Source: Sphingobacterium sp. GVS05A
GTDB lineage: Bacteria > Bacteroidota > Bacteroidia > Sphingobacteriales > Sphingobacteriaceae
Length of the DNA stretch: 64,000 nt
Direction of reading: 5' to 3'
Assembly: GCF_019969845.1 (NCBI RefSeq)
Contig: NZ_JAHXYR010000003.1
Location: 558,001 to 622,000 of the forward strand
Shown here: positions 54,237-63,840 of the stretch, one piece after another
How positions within the stretch are numbered: position 1 is the stretch's first letter
Layout: each line of letters begins with the position of its first letter
The notes under the pieces: model-generated
Databases searched by the model: none
Told to the model about the DNA's origin: nothing
The model's input: only the letters and a program-made list of their open reading frames with translations
Translations under genes and position numbers: made by a program

Positions 54237-54815
54237 ATGACAGATTCACAGTTGATAGACAGTTTGAAGGAAGACAACCAGACAGGGTTTGTGGCTATTT
54301 ATCATAAGTATTATAAACAGTTGCTTTTCTTTGTTTTGCGTTACCTGAAAGAGGTCGATGTCGCTGAAGAAATCGTAGCGGATGTTTTTGTCAAGGTATG
54401 GTCCCGTCGATCCGATTTTCATTCCATGGAAAGTCTGAGGGCTTTTATTTATATTACGGCAAAACATGCCAGCCTCAACGCTATTCGGGACAAACGCACA
54501 AAAGGTATTCAGGAACCTTTATCCAATTATGAGGATCTACTTACGGATGACCGTGATGCTTTTTCAAAGATGATTCATGCGGAGCTGGTACATGCCATCT
54601 TTAATGAAGTTGAAAAATTGCCTGAAAAGCAAAAAGAAGTCTTTAACCTAACTTATCTGGAGGACAAGACTGTAGAAGAAATTGCAGACCAGCTGCAGAT
54701 GAGTCCAGCCGCTGTATACACGAACCGCTCCCGCGCAGTGAGTACTATTAGAGGGCTTTTGGGGGCAAAGGATGCTTTAACACTCCTTGCATTCCTATCC
54801 TTTGTCAGTAAGTAA
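54237..54815 (+). CDS. ECF-type RNA polymerase sigma factor
   Basis: 192 residues. Region 2 is seen in VDVAEEIVADVFVKVW (about 40-55) and the following RAFIYITAKHASLNAIRDK; region 4 in TVEEIADQLQMSPAAVYTNRSRAV (about 145-168). It fits the Bacteroidota family 1 sigma factors that pair with FecR proteins. The FecR gene starts 186 bases downstream and the SusC gene after that, so it should control this second uptake locus. Confidence 0.93.
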   Translation: MTDSQLIDSLKEDNQTGFVAIYHKYYKQLLFFVLRYLKEVDVAEEIVADVFVKVWSRRSDFHSMESLRAFIYITAKHASLNAIRDKRTKGIQEPLSNYEDLLTDDRDAFSKMIHAELVHAIFNEVEKLPEKQKEVFNLTYLEDKTVEEIADQLQMSPAAVYTNRSRAVSTIRGLLGAKDALTLLAFLSFVSK

Positions 54816-55001
54816 CAGACAACAAGTAGAAAACAGGAAATCAATGTTTAACAGAATATATTGCTTATGCAATATGAGTTTTAATGTTTTTTTGAAAATA
54901 TTTATCTGATAAACAGCCTTTTAATTCTTTTTGTATTTTTTTCTGTAAGATAATCCTATGCTTCGTGTTTCTATCGTCAACAAGCAAATGAAAAGAACAT
55001 C

Positions 55002-56195
55002 ATGTATACGATAGATCATATTATTCAATTACTTCAAGCTTACCTAAAAGGGGAGATTCTCCCTGATGAGCATGCCGAATTAAGCATGCTGTTTGAAAAA
55101 TATCCGGAATTACAGGACTTGGCTAAGAAATTGGAAGATCCGGCAAATTTGCGCGAGGAATTACAGGCTTATGAAGAATTTTCGACGTCAGATCAGACGC
55201 AAGAACAAAGGATTCTATCGAATATTATGGATAAAATCGAGATCCAGGGCAATCAGCAGCCTAAACACCGATGGAAGCTGTATGGTTGGTATGCTGCCGC
55301 GGCTTGTTTTATTGCTGTTGTTGGCTTGGGAATATGGCAAATAAATAAACGAGATGGGATAAATACGTCGGATCCAGCTACTCCTATTGATGCTGTTAAA
55401 TTAGCGGAAAATCTTCTTCCCGGTGGAAATAGAGCCACCCTTCAGCTTGCGGATGGTACCGGTATCGGACTTGATCAACAGCAGATGGGGATTGTGATGG
55501 GCGATGAGATTACCTATACAGACGGCTCAGTAGCCCTGGCGACTGCAAAAGATGAAAAACGCATGATGATCTTGTCAACTCCCCGTGGTGGACAATATCA
55601 GATCGCCCTTGCAGATGGGACCAAGGTTTGGCTCAATGCTGATACACGCCTACGCTACCCCAATAAATTTACGGATGAACAACGCGTTGTCGAACTGGAT
55701 GGGGAAGCTTATTTTGAAGTAGCCAAGGTGGCTGGAAAGCCATTCATTGTTGTTACAGCAAAGGAAAAAGTCGAAGTGTTGGGAACTCATTTCAATGTCT
55801 ATTCTTTTCCAAAAGAGAAGGAGTCTAAAGTTTCTCTGCTGGAGGGTAAAGTAAAAGTCTCCGTTCCGGCAGGAAAGACAAGGCTACTTCAGCCAGGGGA
55901 GCAAGCTTCGGTACAAGGGGAAGAACTTTCTGTACAACAGGTGCCTGTGGATGAAAGTATTGCCTGGAAGAATGACGAATTTATGTTTAATAACGAGCCT
56001 TTGGGGACAGCGCTAGCTCAGGTAGCACGCTGGTATGACATTGATATTGATATTGACCCAAGTGTAGCCAAGATGAAATTATGGGGATCGGTTTCACGAC
56101 TTGATAACTTTGATAAAGTGTTAAAAATCATAAAGATGACCGATGATAAAATTAAGGTTCAAATCGAAGGAAGGAGGGTCCGATTGATGAAATAA
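55002..56195 (+). CDS. FecR family anti-sigma factor
   Basis: 397 residues: N-terminal sigma-binding region (1-90), one membrane segment (95-114), FecR domain (about 190-290; LADGTKVWLNADTRLRYP, GEAYFEVAKV, VLGTHFNVYSF) and DUF4974 (about 325-395). Same design as the 4565-5722 product. It should sense ligand loading of the SusC protein through its STN domain and release the sigma factor. A hairpin (56236-56261) separates it from susC. Confidence 0.93.
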   Translation: MYTIDHIIQLLQAYLKGEILPDEHAELSMLFEKYPELQDLAKKLEDPANLREELQAYEEFSTSDQTQEQRILSNIMDKIEIQGNQQPKHRWKLYGWYAAAACFIAVVGLGIWQINKRDGINTSDPATPIDAVKLAENLLPGGNRATLQLADGTGIGLDQQQMGIVMGDEITYTDGSVALATAKDEKRMMILSTPRGGQYQIALADGTKVWLNADTRLRYPNKFTDEQRVVELDGEAYFEVAKVAGKPFIVVTAKEKVEVLGTHFNVYSFPKEKESKVSLLEGKVKVSVPAGKTRLLQPGEQASVQGEELSVQQVPVDESIAWKNDEFMFNNEPLGTALAQVARWYDIDIDIDPSVAKMKLWGSVSRLDNFDKVLKIIKMTDDKIKVQIEGRRVRLMK

Positions 56196-56235
56196 GAGCC
56201 AAAAATTACCTATATCCTATTTCGTCTATCAAAAA

Positions 56236-56261
56236 GCTGAGGAAGGTGGTACTTCCCCAGC
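56236..56261 (+). terminator. Hairpin between fecR and susC, second locus
   Basis: GCTGAGGAAG pairs with CTTCCCCAGC with one A-C mismatch, loop GTGGTA. Same position and same mismatch type as the hairpin at 5798-5825 in the first locus; no T tract, so attenuation or processing is as likely as termination. Confidence 0.45.
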
Positions 56262-56329
56262 ACATTTTGGTTCGAAATTTTATGAAACGCGCTTAACTGT
56301 TTATTAAACTAACAAACCAATCAAATGTA

Positions 56330-59300
56330 ATGAAAAAGTATAAATACCTCATTATTATGAAAATGATTATTATACTTCTTTTATTTACACTGGGGCAGCT
56401 CCATGCTGGAAGTTTTGCCCAGACAGTAAATATTAAAAAGAAGAATAGTTCGATCGTCAACGTATTTCGTGAAATCAAAAAGCAGACCGGATATACTGTT
56501 CTGTGCAAATCAGAAATCGTAAATAATACACCTGCTATTACGGTTGATTTCAATAACGTTCCTTTGGATCGTGCTTTGACAGAGCTCCTTACTCCACATG
56601 GTTTAACCTATTTTAAGGAGGGAAAATCAATCGTTGTTAAGGCTGGAAAGACTGATTTGGCGATTGATCGCTCGTATAGCACGGCGAAAGACAACACGCT
56701 TGAGCTGCAAAAGAACATTCATGGTCAGGTCACCGATCAGCAGGGTAAGGCCCTGTCGGGGGTAAGTGTTACCGTAAAGGGTACAAAAACGACTGTAGGT
56801 ACAGATCAAAACGGAAATTATTCGATTGCTGCCAACCGCGGAGCGACGCTAGTTTTCAGTTTTTTAGGTTACGATCGCAAGGAGGTTGAAGTGAGTGGGG
56901 AAACGCTCAACGTGAGCCTACAGTTTAGCCAATCCAATCTGGAGGAAGTAGTAGTCACGGGCTATGGAACTTTTAAGAAGGCAGATTATACGGGATCGGC
57001 TTCGACGATTCGGACCGACCGCATGGCGGATGTTCCGGCAGTAAACTTCTCAACCATGCTGCAGGGCAATGCACCTGGTGTTCAGGTGAATTCCCTATCG
57101 GGACAACCCGGAGGAGCGACCGATATCCGTATTCGTGGTATGGGATCCATTAACGCCTCAAACAAACCTTTGTTTGTCATTGATGGCGTACCTGTAATGT
57201 CCGAAAATATTGCTTCGAGCAGTTCTAACAACGCGGGGCTGGATGTGATGTCAACAATAAATAGTGCCGATATCGAGCAAATTACTGTTATTAAAGATGC
57301 GGCGGCAGCTTCCCTTTACGGTTCACGTGCTGCGGGCGGTGTGATCTTAATTACCACCAAATCCGGTAAAGCAGGTAAACCCGTGTTTTCAGTGAAGGGA
57401 GACTATGGGCTGTCCAGTCAGGCAACAGATTTTCGCGAAGTGATGGATGGGCCGCAACGGCGTGAGATGCTTTTGGAGGGGCTACGCAATAGAGCTCGCT
57501 ATTTAGATAAGCTAACGGATGAGACCCAGATTGAAGATTATGCACTGGCGAATATTGATAAATATGCACCTATTCCGACAAGTGGCTGGGCAGATTGGAA
57601 AAAAGAACTGTTTCGTCGCAACTCACCTTTCAGAAATGCAGATATATCTGCTTCGGGTGGAGATAGCAAGCTTTCCTACTATACATCCATGGGGTATACC
57701 AACCAGACGGGATTATCCTATCAGTCGGGCTTCGAACGTCTCACTGGTAGACTGAACGTCAAGTACAAAATAAGTGAAAAGATGGAGTTGGGAGCCAATA
57801 TTTTGTATTCCAACATTACTCAGGATGTCAACTCCGAAGGGGGAGGTTATACCTCGCCAATCTATTCTTCGCGTCATAAGATTACGGCATCAGAGCCGGT
57901 TTATAACGAAGATGGATCTTTCTTCCTGGATTTCTTTTCTAATGGTCCACGTAATCCCAAGGCTTCTTCCTTGTACAATTTCCGGCGGGAAAAAGGTGAC
58001 CGTTCATTCAATACGGTTTTTGCCAACTATAAATTTATTGATGGGCTAGTTTTTAATACAACTTTTAGCCTGGACCATACAACAACGCGGTACAACTCTT
58101 GGTCGGATCCTCGTACCTCGGATGGCGAAAAGACGAATGGTTCCTTGACCACAAGTTTTTCGGACTATAAACAAATGGTATGGCGCAATAGCCTAACCTA
58201 CACTAAAACATTGGCGCAGAAACATCATTTGGATATTTTGGGTGGCTACGAAGTGAATACTTATCGTAAAGAAGGATTGAGCGGTGCCAAGGACAATTTT
58301 CCGACCGTGGATAAAACGGTGTTGTCCAACGGTTCGGTTTTGACCGATGCTTCGGGCTCCAATAGTGAATGGCGTCTGCTGTCTTACCTTTCGCGTGCGA
58401 ATTATAATTATGATGACAAGTACTTTTTAGGAGGTAGTATCCGTATGGATGGTAGCTCGCGTATTCACCGAAGCAACCGTTGGGGGACATTCTGGTCGTT
58501 GTCGGGAGCTTGGAAGTTTACTAAAGAGGACTTTATGGAGTCTCTAAATGACGTAATCAGCGACGGTAAAATCCGTGTTTCTTATGGTACCAATGGCACT
58601 TTGCCATCCAGCTACTATACTTATATGGATTTGACAGGTTTTGGCTTTCCGTACAGGAACAATCCTGGTATACGGGAAATCCAGATCGGAAATCCGGGTC
58701 TGAAATGGGAAAAACAGAATAACCTCAATATAGGATTGGATTTACGTTTGTTTGAACGACTGGGCCTGACATTTGAATGGTACCAGCGTCAGTCTTCGGA
58801 TTTGTTGAATGATGTTCCTACATCTTATACAACGGGATTCTCATCTTATCTGAGCAATATTGGAACGATTCGCAATTCGGGTATTGAGCTCGACCTGAAT
58901 GCAGATATTCTACGAAATGGTGCGTTTAAATGGACATCGAGTTTAAACTTTGGAATGAACCGTAATAAAACGATTGCCTTATCTGATGGTAGTTCGGAAC
59001 TGCGGGATGGAACACAGATTCACCGCATTGGACAACCATGGTATAGCTATTATTTAATTGAATTTGCAGGGATTAACAAAGAAACTGGTGTGCCACAATA
59101 TTACACCAATGATCCTGCTCAACCAGGTTCTAGAGAAACCACCGAAGATTATACTGCTGCAACGCGGATATTGTATAAGAGCGCGGATCCAAAACTTGTG
59201 GGTGGTTTTACCAATACATTCCGTTATAAATTCTTGGATCTAAACTTCACATGGACTTATTCGCTGGGTGGAAATTCCTACGACAGTGGTGCACAGAAAA

Positions 59301-59677
59301 CAGAATTGGGTGGTAAAACAGGTTATGACAATATTCCAAAATATTACGAGCGGAGATGGCAAAAACCGGGGGATGAAACCGATATCGAGATGTTTATGGT
59401 TGGAAATAAATATGACATGAGCAGTGTAGCCAATACACGCCGTGTGCATTCTACTGACCATATCCGTTTGAAAAACCTGACTTTCGGGGTTTCTATTCCG
59501 CAGCATATCTCCCGTAGACTAAAAGTGAGTAATATCCGGGCTTTCTGTTCCGGTATGAACTTGCTGACCTTTGCGGCTTATAAAAACTACGACCCTGAGG
59601 TGCCTGTGGATGGAGTGGTATATTTTGAATCCCCTAAATTGAAGACAGTAACCTTCGGTTTGGATGTTAAATTTTAA
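56330..59677 (+). CDS. SusC/RagA TonB-linked outer-membrane receptor with STN domain
   Basis: 1115 residues: signal peptide (IIILLLFTLGQLHAGSFAQ), STN domain (about 35-95), CarboxypepD_reg-like domain (about 128-198), TonB-box-like EEVVVTGYG (about 206), plug domain (about 215-345, with VIKDAAAASLYGSRAAGG) and a barrel ending in GLDVKF. It should import a ligand with the SusD lipoprotein encoded next and signal to the FecR/sigma pair upstream. The secreted metallophosphoesterase at the end of the locus suggests a phosphorylated ligand. Confidence 0.95.
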   Translation: MKKYKYLIIMKMIIILLLFTLGQLHAGSFAQTVNIKKKNSSIVNVFREIKKQTGYTVLCKSEIVNNTPAITVDFNNVPLDRALTELLTPHGLTYFKEGKSIVVKAGKTDLAIDRSYSTAKDNTLELQKNIHGQVTDQQGKALSGVSVTVKGTKTTVGTDQNGNYSIAANRGATLVFSFLGYDRKEVEVSGETLNVSLQFSQSNLEEVVVTGYGTFKKADYTGSASTIRTDRMADVPAVNFSTMLQGNAPGVQVNSLSGQPGGATDIRIRGMGSINASNKPLFVIDGVPVMSENIASSSSNNAGLDVMSTINSADIEQITVIKDAAAASLYGSRAAGGVILITTKSGKAGKPVFSVKGDYGLSSQATDFREVMDGPQRREMLLEGLRNRARYLDKLTDETQIEDYALANIDKYAPIPTSGWADWKKELFRRNSPFRNADISASGGDSKLSYYTSMGYTNQTGLSYQSGFERLTGRLNVKYKISEKMELGANILYSNITQDVNSEGGGYTSPIYSSRHKITASEPVYNEDGSFFLDFFSNGPRNPKASSLYNFRREKGDRSFNTVFANYKFIDGLVFNTTFSLDHTTTRYNSWSDPRTSDGEKTNGSLTTSFSDYKQMVWRNSLTYTKTLAQKHHLDILGGYEVNTYRKEGLSGAKDNFPTVDKTVLSNGSVLTDASGSNSEWRLLSYLSRANYNYDDKYFLGGSIRMDGSSRIHRSNRWGTFWSLSGAWKFTKEDFMESLNDVISDGKIRVSYGTNGTLPSSYYTYMDLTGFGFPYRNNPGIREIQIGNPGLKWEKQNNLNIGLDLRLFERLGLTFEWYQRQSSDLLNDVPTSYTTGFSSYLSNIGTIRNSGIELDLNADILRNGAFKWTSSLNFGMNRNKTIALSDGSSELRDGTQIHRIGQPWYSYYLIEFAGINKETGVPQYYTNDPAQPGSRETTEDYTAATRILYKSADPKLVGGFTNTFRYKFLDLNFTWTYSLGGNSYDSGAQKTELGGKTGYDNIPKYYERRWQKPGDETDIEMFMVGNKYDMSSVANTRRVHSTDHIRLKNLTFGVSIPQHISRRLKVSNIRAFCSGMNLLTFAAYKNYDPEVPVDGVVYFESPKLKTVTFGLDVKF

Positions 59678-59789
59678 GGAGCAAGCACTGATTCGTTCAT
59701 AATTATAATTTCATTTTTCAGATAAAGGGAATTTTAAAATATGATCATGGTAATCGCCCATCAGTATGATGGGAAAAAATAAAATAGAG

Positions 59790-61241
59790 ATGAAGAATAT
59801 AGTATCAATAGCGTTATTGTCCTGTACATTACTGACAGGCTGTGGCAACAAATGGCTGGAGACAGCACAGCCAAGCACCTCAACCGAAAGTTCGGAGGCC
59901 ATTAAATCGGCAAATGAGGCGAGTTACGCATTAAATGGTATTTACGATATTATGCGTGGCTATGAATATTATGGTGCGCGCATGACTTATTATGGAGATG
60001 TCACTGGTGAAGATATGCTCGCCAATGGTGACACAAAGCGTGCTGCAGGTTATTATCTTTTTGACTTTAATAAGGATAATACACCATCTTCACTTTGGTA
60101 TCAACCTTATCGCGTGATCCGTAATGCCAACGGAGTACTGGCCTATGTAAATAGTGTGCCAGCCGATCAAATGATCGATGTGCTCAAAGACATCAAAGGA
60201 CAGGCATTAACCATGCGTGCGATGGCCCATTTTGACTTGGTTAAAGTATTTGGAGCGCCATACGCGGTAAATCAAGGCGCTTCTTTAGGGGTGCCTATTG
60301 AGACGGAGAAGCATGTGTCTACAAGCAAACCTGCACGAAATACCGTTAAGGAGGTTTATGCACAGATTATCACCGATCTTGAAGGTGCTGACAGCTTGTT
60401 GAGTACAGCAAGAAATGATGGTAAGTTGAACAGATTTGCTGCAGAGCAAGTATTGGCACGTGCTTACCTGTATACAGGAGAAAATGCAAAGGCCTTTTCA
60501 ATGGCAGCTGCATTGATCAAAAATGCCGAAGCCGCGGCAAGCTCAAAAAAAGGGCAATACCAATTGTGGAAAAACGAGGAATATGCGACGGTGTGGTCGA
60601 AGGACTTTACAAGCGAAATATTGTTTCAGTTGTCTAATACCAAAGTGGAGGCCAGTGATTCAAAAGAAGGGATCGGAAACCTGTTATGGCGCTTGGGCTA
60701 CAATGATATTATTCTTTCAGATGATTATATGAATTTGCTTAAAGATGATCCGAATGATGTGCGTCAGAAAGTGATTACCAAATATACCAGTAAGCAGGTT
60801 GATTATTACTATTTGAATAAATACCCAGGTAATACAGCAGAGAATGAAAATCCTGAATTTGCTGATATTCCCGTTCTTCGGTTATCGGAAGCATACCTTA
60901 TTGCAGCTGAGGCAGCGGTGAAATTGGGCGATAATAGCAATGCGCTTAATTATTTAAATGCCATTGTCAAGCGCGCCAATCCGGCCAAGTCGGTAAGTGG
61001 AACGGTGGAGCTGAACCGTGTGATGGAAGAACGTCGTCGTGAGCTCGTTGGTGAAGGTCATCGTTTATTTGACGCAATGCGCAATAACCTAAGGATAGAA
61101 CGCAAAGGTAAGGCGCACGTTTCGCCCCTATTACGACCTGAGACAAAGTCATTTGACCGAACATACTTCAAAACGCAGATGGCTGTGCCTAGACGAGAGA
61201 TCGACGTTAATCCCAATATTGTTCAAAATACCGGCTATTAA
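59790..61241 (+). CDS. SusD/RagB family ligand-binding lipoprotein
   Basis: 483 residues from the ATG at 59790, chosen because it directly begins a lipoprotein signal (MKNIVSIALLSCTLLTGC, Cys18); an ATG at 59766 gives eight extra polar residues. The body shows SusD features: GQALTMRAMAHFDLVKVFG (about 142-160), the helix-rich middle and RRRELVGEGHRLFDAMR near the C-terminus. It is the surface ligand-binding partner of the SusC encoded upstream; the 11-base gap to the phosphoesterase gene points to one operon. Confidence 0.94.
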   Translation: MKNIVSIALLSCTLLTGCGNKWLETAQPSTSTESSEAIKSANEASYALNGIYDIMRGYEYYGARMTYYGDVTGEDMLANGDTKRAAGYYLFDFNKDNTPSSLWYQPYRVIRNANGVLAYVNSVPADQMIDVLKDIKGQALTMRAMAHFDLVKVFGAPYAVNQGASLGVPIETEKHVSTSKPARNTVKEVYAQIITDLEGADSLLSTARNDGKLNRFAAEQVLARAYLYTGENAKAFSMAAALIKNAEAAASSKKGQYQLWKNEEYATVWSKDFTSEILFQLSNTKVEASDSKEGIGNLLWRLGYNDIILSDDYMNLLKDDPNDVRQKVITKYTSKQVDYYYLNKYPGNTAENENPEFADIPVLRLSEAYLIAAEAAVKLGDNSNALNYLNAIVKRANPAKSVSGTVELNRVMEERRRELVGEGHRLFDAMRNNLRIERKGKAHVSPLLRPETKSFDRTYFKTQMAVPRREIDVNPNIVQNTGY

Positions 61242-61252
61242 AATACGTCACG

Positions 61253-62398
61253 ATGCAAAACAATCGGAAATATAATCTTAAACACCTATGTACTGATCCA
61301 AACTGGATCAGTACATGGTACTTTTTACTTTTTATATTGTTTAGTTTTCAGCAGTTGCATGCACAGACCCAACAACTGTTGGGGCAACATGATGGCCCTT
61401 ATTTCTTCTACGAAGCAGGAAATACCAAATCTGTACGCGTAGTTGATGGAAAGATACAAGTCGATAATTCACTTAAAGAACCTTTCTCGGTTTCCACAGA
61501 AGATGGTCAGTATCATTTTGAGGTTTCGCGCCATCCTATAACAGTTCCCAAAGAGACTTATCGTCCTAGTGACAAGATCATGGTGCTTTCCGATCCGCAT
61601 GGTGACTTTGCCTCTTTTTATGCTATTTTAAAGGCACAAAAGGTAGTTGACGCGAACTATGAATGGGCTTTTGGAAAGAATCAGCTAGTCGTTATAGGAG
61701 ATGTATTTGACCGGGGAAAAGATGTCCTGCCTATTTTTTGGCTGATCTATAAATTGGAACATGAAGCAGTTAAGGCTGGAGGGCAGGTTCATTTTTTGCT
61801 GGGCAATCATGAGGAAATGTTGATGCGTGGAAATTATAAATATACGCAGGATAAATATAAGGTGTTAGCGGATTCCATCGGCAGGCCCTACCGTGATTTT
61901 TGGTCATCAGAGACGGAATTGGGACGATGGCTACAGAGCAAGAATACCATGGAGAAAATAGGTGATTATCTTTTTGTCCATGCGGGGCTGAGTACGGCAA
62001 TGTTGGATCCGAAATGGACTATTCCTGCGGTCAATGATTCTGTTCGCCATTATCTGTTCCACACGAAAGAAGAGCGGCAACAGTCGGAATCAGCATCATT
62101 TCTTTTTGGCAGCGAAGGCCCATTATGGTACCGTGGTATGGTGGTAAAGGAGGAAAAATATCATCCGTTGGGGGAAGAGGATTTGAATGGCATGATGAAA
62201 ATATATGGTGTTAAGCAGATTTTTGTGGGGCATACCATTTTCCCTGAAGTAAGTAGTTTTTATGAAGGGAAAGTGTACGGTGTGAATGTCAATAACGAAT
62301 CCAACCGACTGAAAGGACGTAGTCGGGGGCTGCTCATTGAGGGCGGTAAAATTAAGGTAATCTACGATGACATTACCAAGAATAAAGCAGTAAATTAG
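61253..62398 (+). CDS. Secreted calcineurin-like metallophosphoesterase
   Basis: 381 residues. Signal peptide with hydrophobic core WYFLLFILFSFQQLHAQ (cleavage near 38). The PPP-type dimetal site is complete: DPHGDF (about 113), GDVFDRG (about 143), GNHEE (about 179), HAGLS (about 243) and GHT (about 325). Members include Shewanella-like protein phosphatases and diadenosine tetraphosphatases; the secreted form here points to removal of phosphate from an external or periplasmic substrate. Last gene of the second uptake locus, ended by a strong terminator. Confidence 0.87.
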   Translation: MQNNRKYNLKHLCTDPNWISTWYFLLFILFSFQQLHAQTQQLLGQHDGPYFFYEAGNTKSVRVVDGKIQVDNSLKEPFSVSTEDGQYHFEVSRHPITVPKETYRPSDKIMVLSDPHGDFASFYAILKAQKVVDANYEWAFGKNQLVVIGDVFDRGKDVLPIFWLIYKLEHEAVKAGGQVHFLLGNHEEMLMRGNYKYTQDKYKVLADSIGRPYRDFWSSETELGRWLQSKNTMEKIGDYLFVHAGLSTAMLDPKWTIPAVNDSVRHYLFHTKEERQQSESASFLFGSEGPLWYRGMVVKEEKYHPLGEEDLNGMMKIYGVKQIFVGHTIFPEVSSFYEGKVYGVNVNNESNRLKGRSRGLLIEGGKIKVIYDDITKNKAVN

Positions 62399-62423
62399 AT
62401 CGCTTAGGCATCGCAGTAATGAT

Positions 62424-62452
62424 AAAAGGCTGGAACTAAATTCCAGCCTTTT
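62424..62452. terminator. Strong terminator after the second uptake locus
   Basis: AAAAGGCTGGAA pairs perfectly with TTCCAGCCTTTT (12 bp) around the loop CTAAA. It also serves the converging gene at 62523. Confidence 0.93.
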
Positions 62453-62522
62453 GCTGTATTATCGATACCAGAAAGGAAACATCATTTAGATTTAAAGTGA
62501 TTGTATACGAATGATCGATCAT

Positions 62523-63263
62523 TTAGGGATCAATAATAAATGCACCGACTATAGCTGCTGGATGAAAATCTTTATTATTTAGCAGTGTATAATTGTCGCT
62601 AAATCTTTCATAGTATTCGATATTCATTCCAACAAGTATTGTTTCAGCGTCTTGATAGTTCACATCAAATAGTAATTCTTCCAATTCAACATCTTTTGAA
62701 GGTGCCTGTAAGTTTATAGGAATCTCGTGTTTATGCCAGCGGATATATTGTTGCTTGTCAAAATTGAATACGGCGATCATCAAATTTATTTTCATGAGAT
62801 TGCAGTATTTTGGGCGATGAATGTCATTCTGCATGTCAAACTTTGGGAACTGTATGGCGACTTGCTTTGTGTCCAACAATTTTATTTCTGGGTCGAAATG
62901 CACGTAATCGTGCATGTGGCATTTTTCGACGAACTGGAAATTGATTAGACGATCAATCTTTCCGCCACGGATTGTCTTTTCGCCCACAGGAGCTCTGTTT
63001 GCCCGGGTCACTCTCTTTAAATGATTGATCAGTCGGTTGTGCATGATACTGTCGTGCATATTCAGGTGTATTTCTCCCATTATATTTCTGATACGGGATC
63101 CTGCAGTACTCACGTGTCCAAAATCTATAGCGGCGGCTTTTGTAGCCTTCGTTTGTTTAGTTTTACGGCCGGGTCCCGTTTGCACAATTGTTTTTTCATT
63201 TGATTTTCGAAAGACAAGGTTCCCAACCAAGCCCTTCAAACTACCGTTTTCTAATATAGCCAT
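62523..63263 (-). CDS. DUF6266-like hypothetical protein
   Basis: 246 residues. The N-terminal MAILENGSLKGLVGNLVFRKSN with a following run of Lys/Thr (KTKQTKATKAA) resembles the DUF6266 family, abundant in Sphingobacterium and Pedobacter, in which a short Gly-rich opening is followed by a beta-rich C-terminal half. There is no signal peptide or membrane segment. The function is unknown. It is monocistronic, with an AT-rich upstream region. Confidence 0.6.
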   Translation of the reverse strand: MAILENGSLKGLVGNLVFRKSNEKTIVQTGPGRKTKQTKATKAAAIDFGHVSTAGSRIRNIMGEIHLNMHDSIMHNRLINHLKRVTRANRAPVGEKTIRGGKIDRLINFQFVEKCHMHDYVHFDPEIKLLDTKQVAIQFPKFDMQNDIHRPKYCNLMKINLMIAVFNFDKQQYIRWHKHEIPINLQAPSKDVELEELLFDVNYQDAETILVGMNIEYYERFSDNYTLLNNKDFHPAAIVGAFIIDP

Positions 63264-63495
63264 AGGTTGAATTTAAGTAATTAATGTACTGAAAAACAAA
63301 TAATTATTTATTTTTAAAAAAATGAAAACTGGTAGGTAAATGACCTTGTCAAAATGATAATTGCTGGTACATTACCATTATGAAATTTGCAGTAGATTTT
63401 TTGATAAACCTTTCAAATGCAGATTTTTGAGAAATTTGGTAAGGAAGCGGCATCTCTGCTTCGCTATCGTTCCGTATCTCTTCTGATGCATCTCC
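63264..63495. other. AT-rich intergenic region
   Basis: Upstream region of the DUF6266-like gene. No reading frame; the sequence becomes GC-richer after about 63440 as it approaches the structured island. Confidence 0.35.
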
Positions 63496-63740
63496 GTGTC
63501 AGGGCTAGGGTGTATCCGTGGTGAGAGCGTCATGCGTCCGTGGTGAGTCCGAGTTAAACTCGGAGATAAGGCGGTAGCATGGTTGTCTGAAAACGCTTTT
63601 ACCTGCTTGTAGGTACGAATAATACACGAAGTTGCCCCGAATGATCCTCGAAGGAGAGTTAAATAACGTACAGAACACGGACTCCGTTGTGGAAGATATT
63701 CTGATGACGTATCATAGAAGTTGCTTGCCTGATTTATAAT
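63496..63740 (+). ncRNA. Structured GC-rich island, possible group II intron fragment
   Basis: A block clearly richer in G and C than its surroundings, without a useful reading frame. It holds a 7-bp perfect hairpin (TCCGAGT 63548-63554 with ACTCGGA 63558-63564), a direct repeat TCCGTGGTGAG (63515-63525 and 63537-63547), and small stems at 63600-63615 (TACCT/AGGTA), at TCCTCGAAGGA and at ACGGACTCCGT. The layout reminds me of domain I of Bacteroidota group II introns, starting near GTGTC at 63496. No reverse transcriptase gene is in the window, so it would be a truncated copy. Strand and identity are tentative. Confidence 0.3.
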
Positions 63741-63840
63741 TGAGGAATAGTTGGATAGGCTAGATAGATTCTAATAAGTGACATGACTTATCAACATGAA
63801 TATAATTGATGTTTAGTGAATTAACATACTTATTCACATT

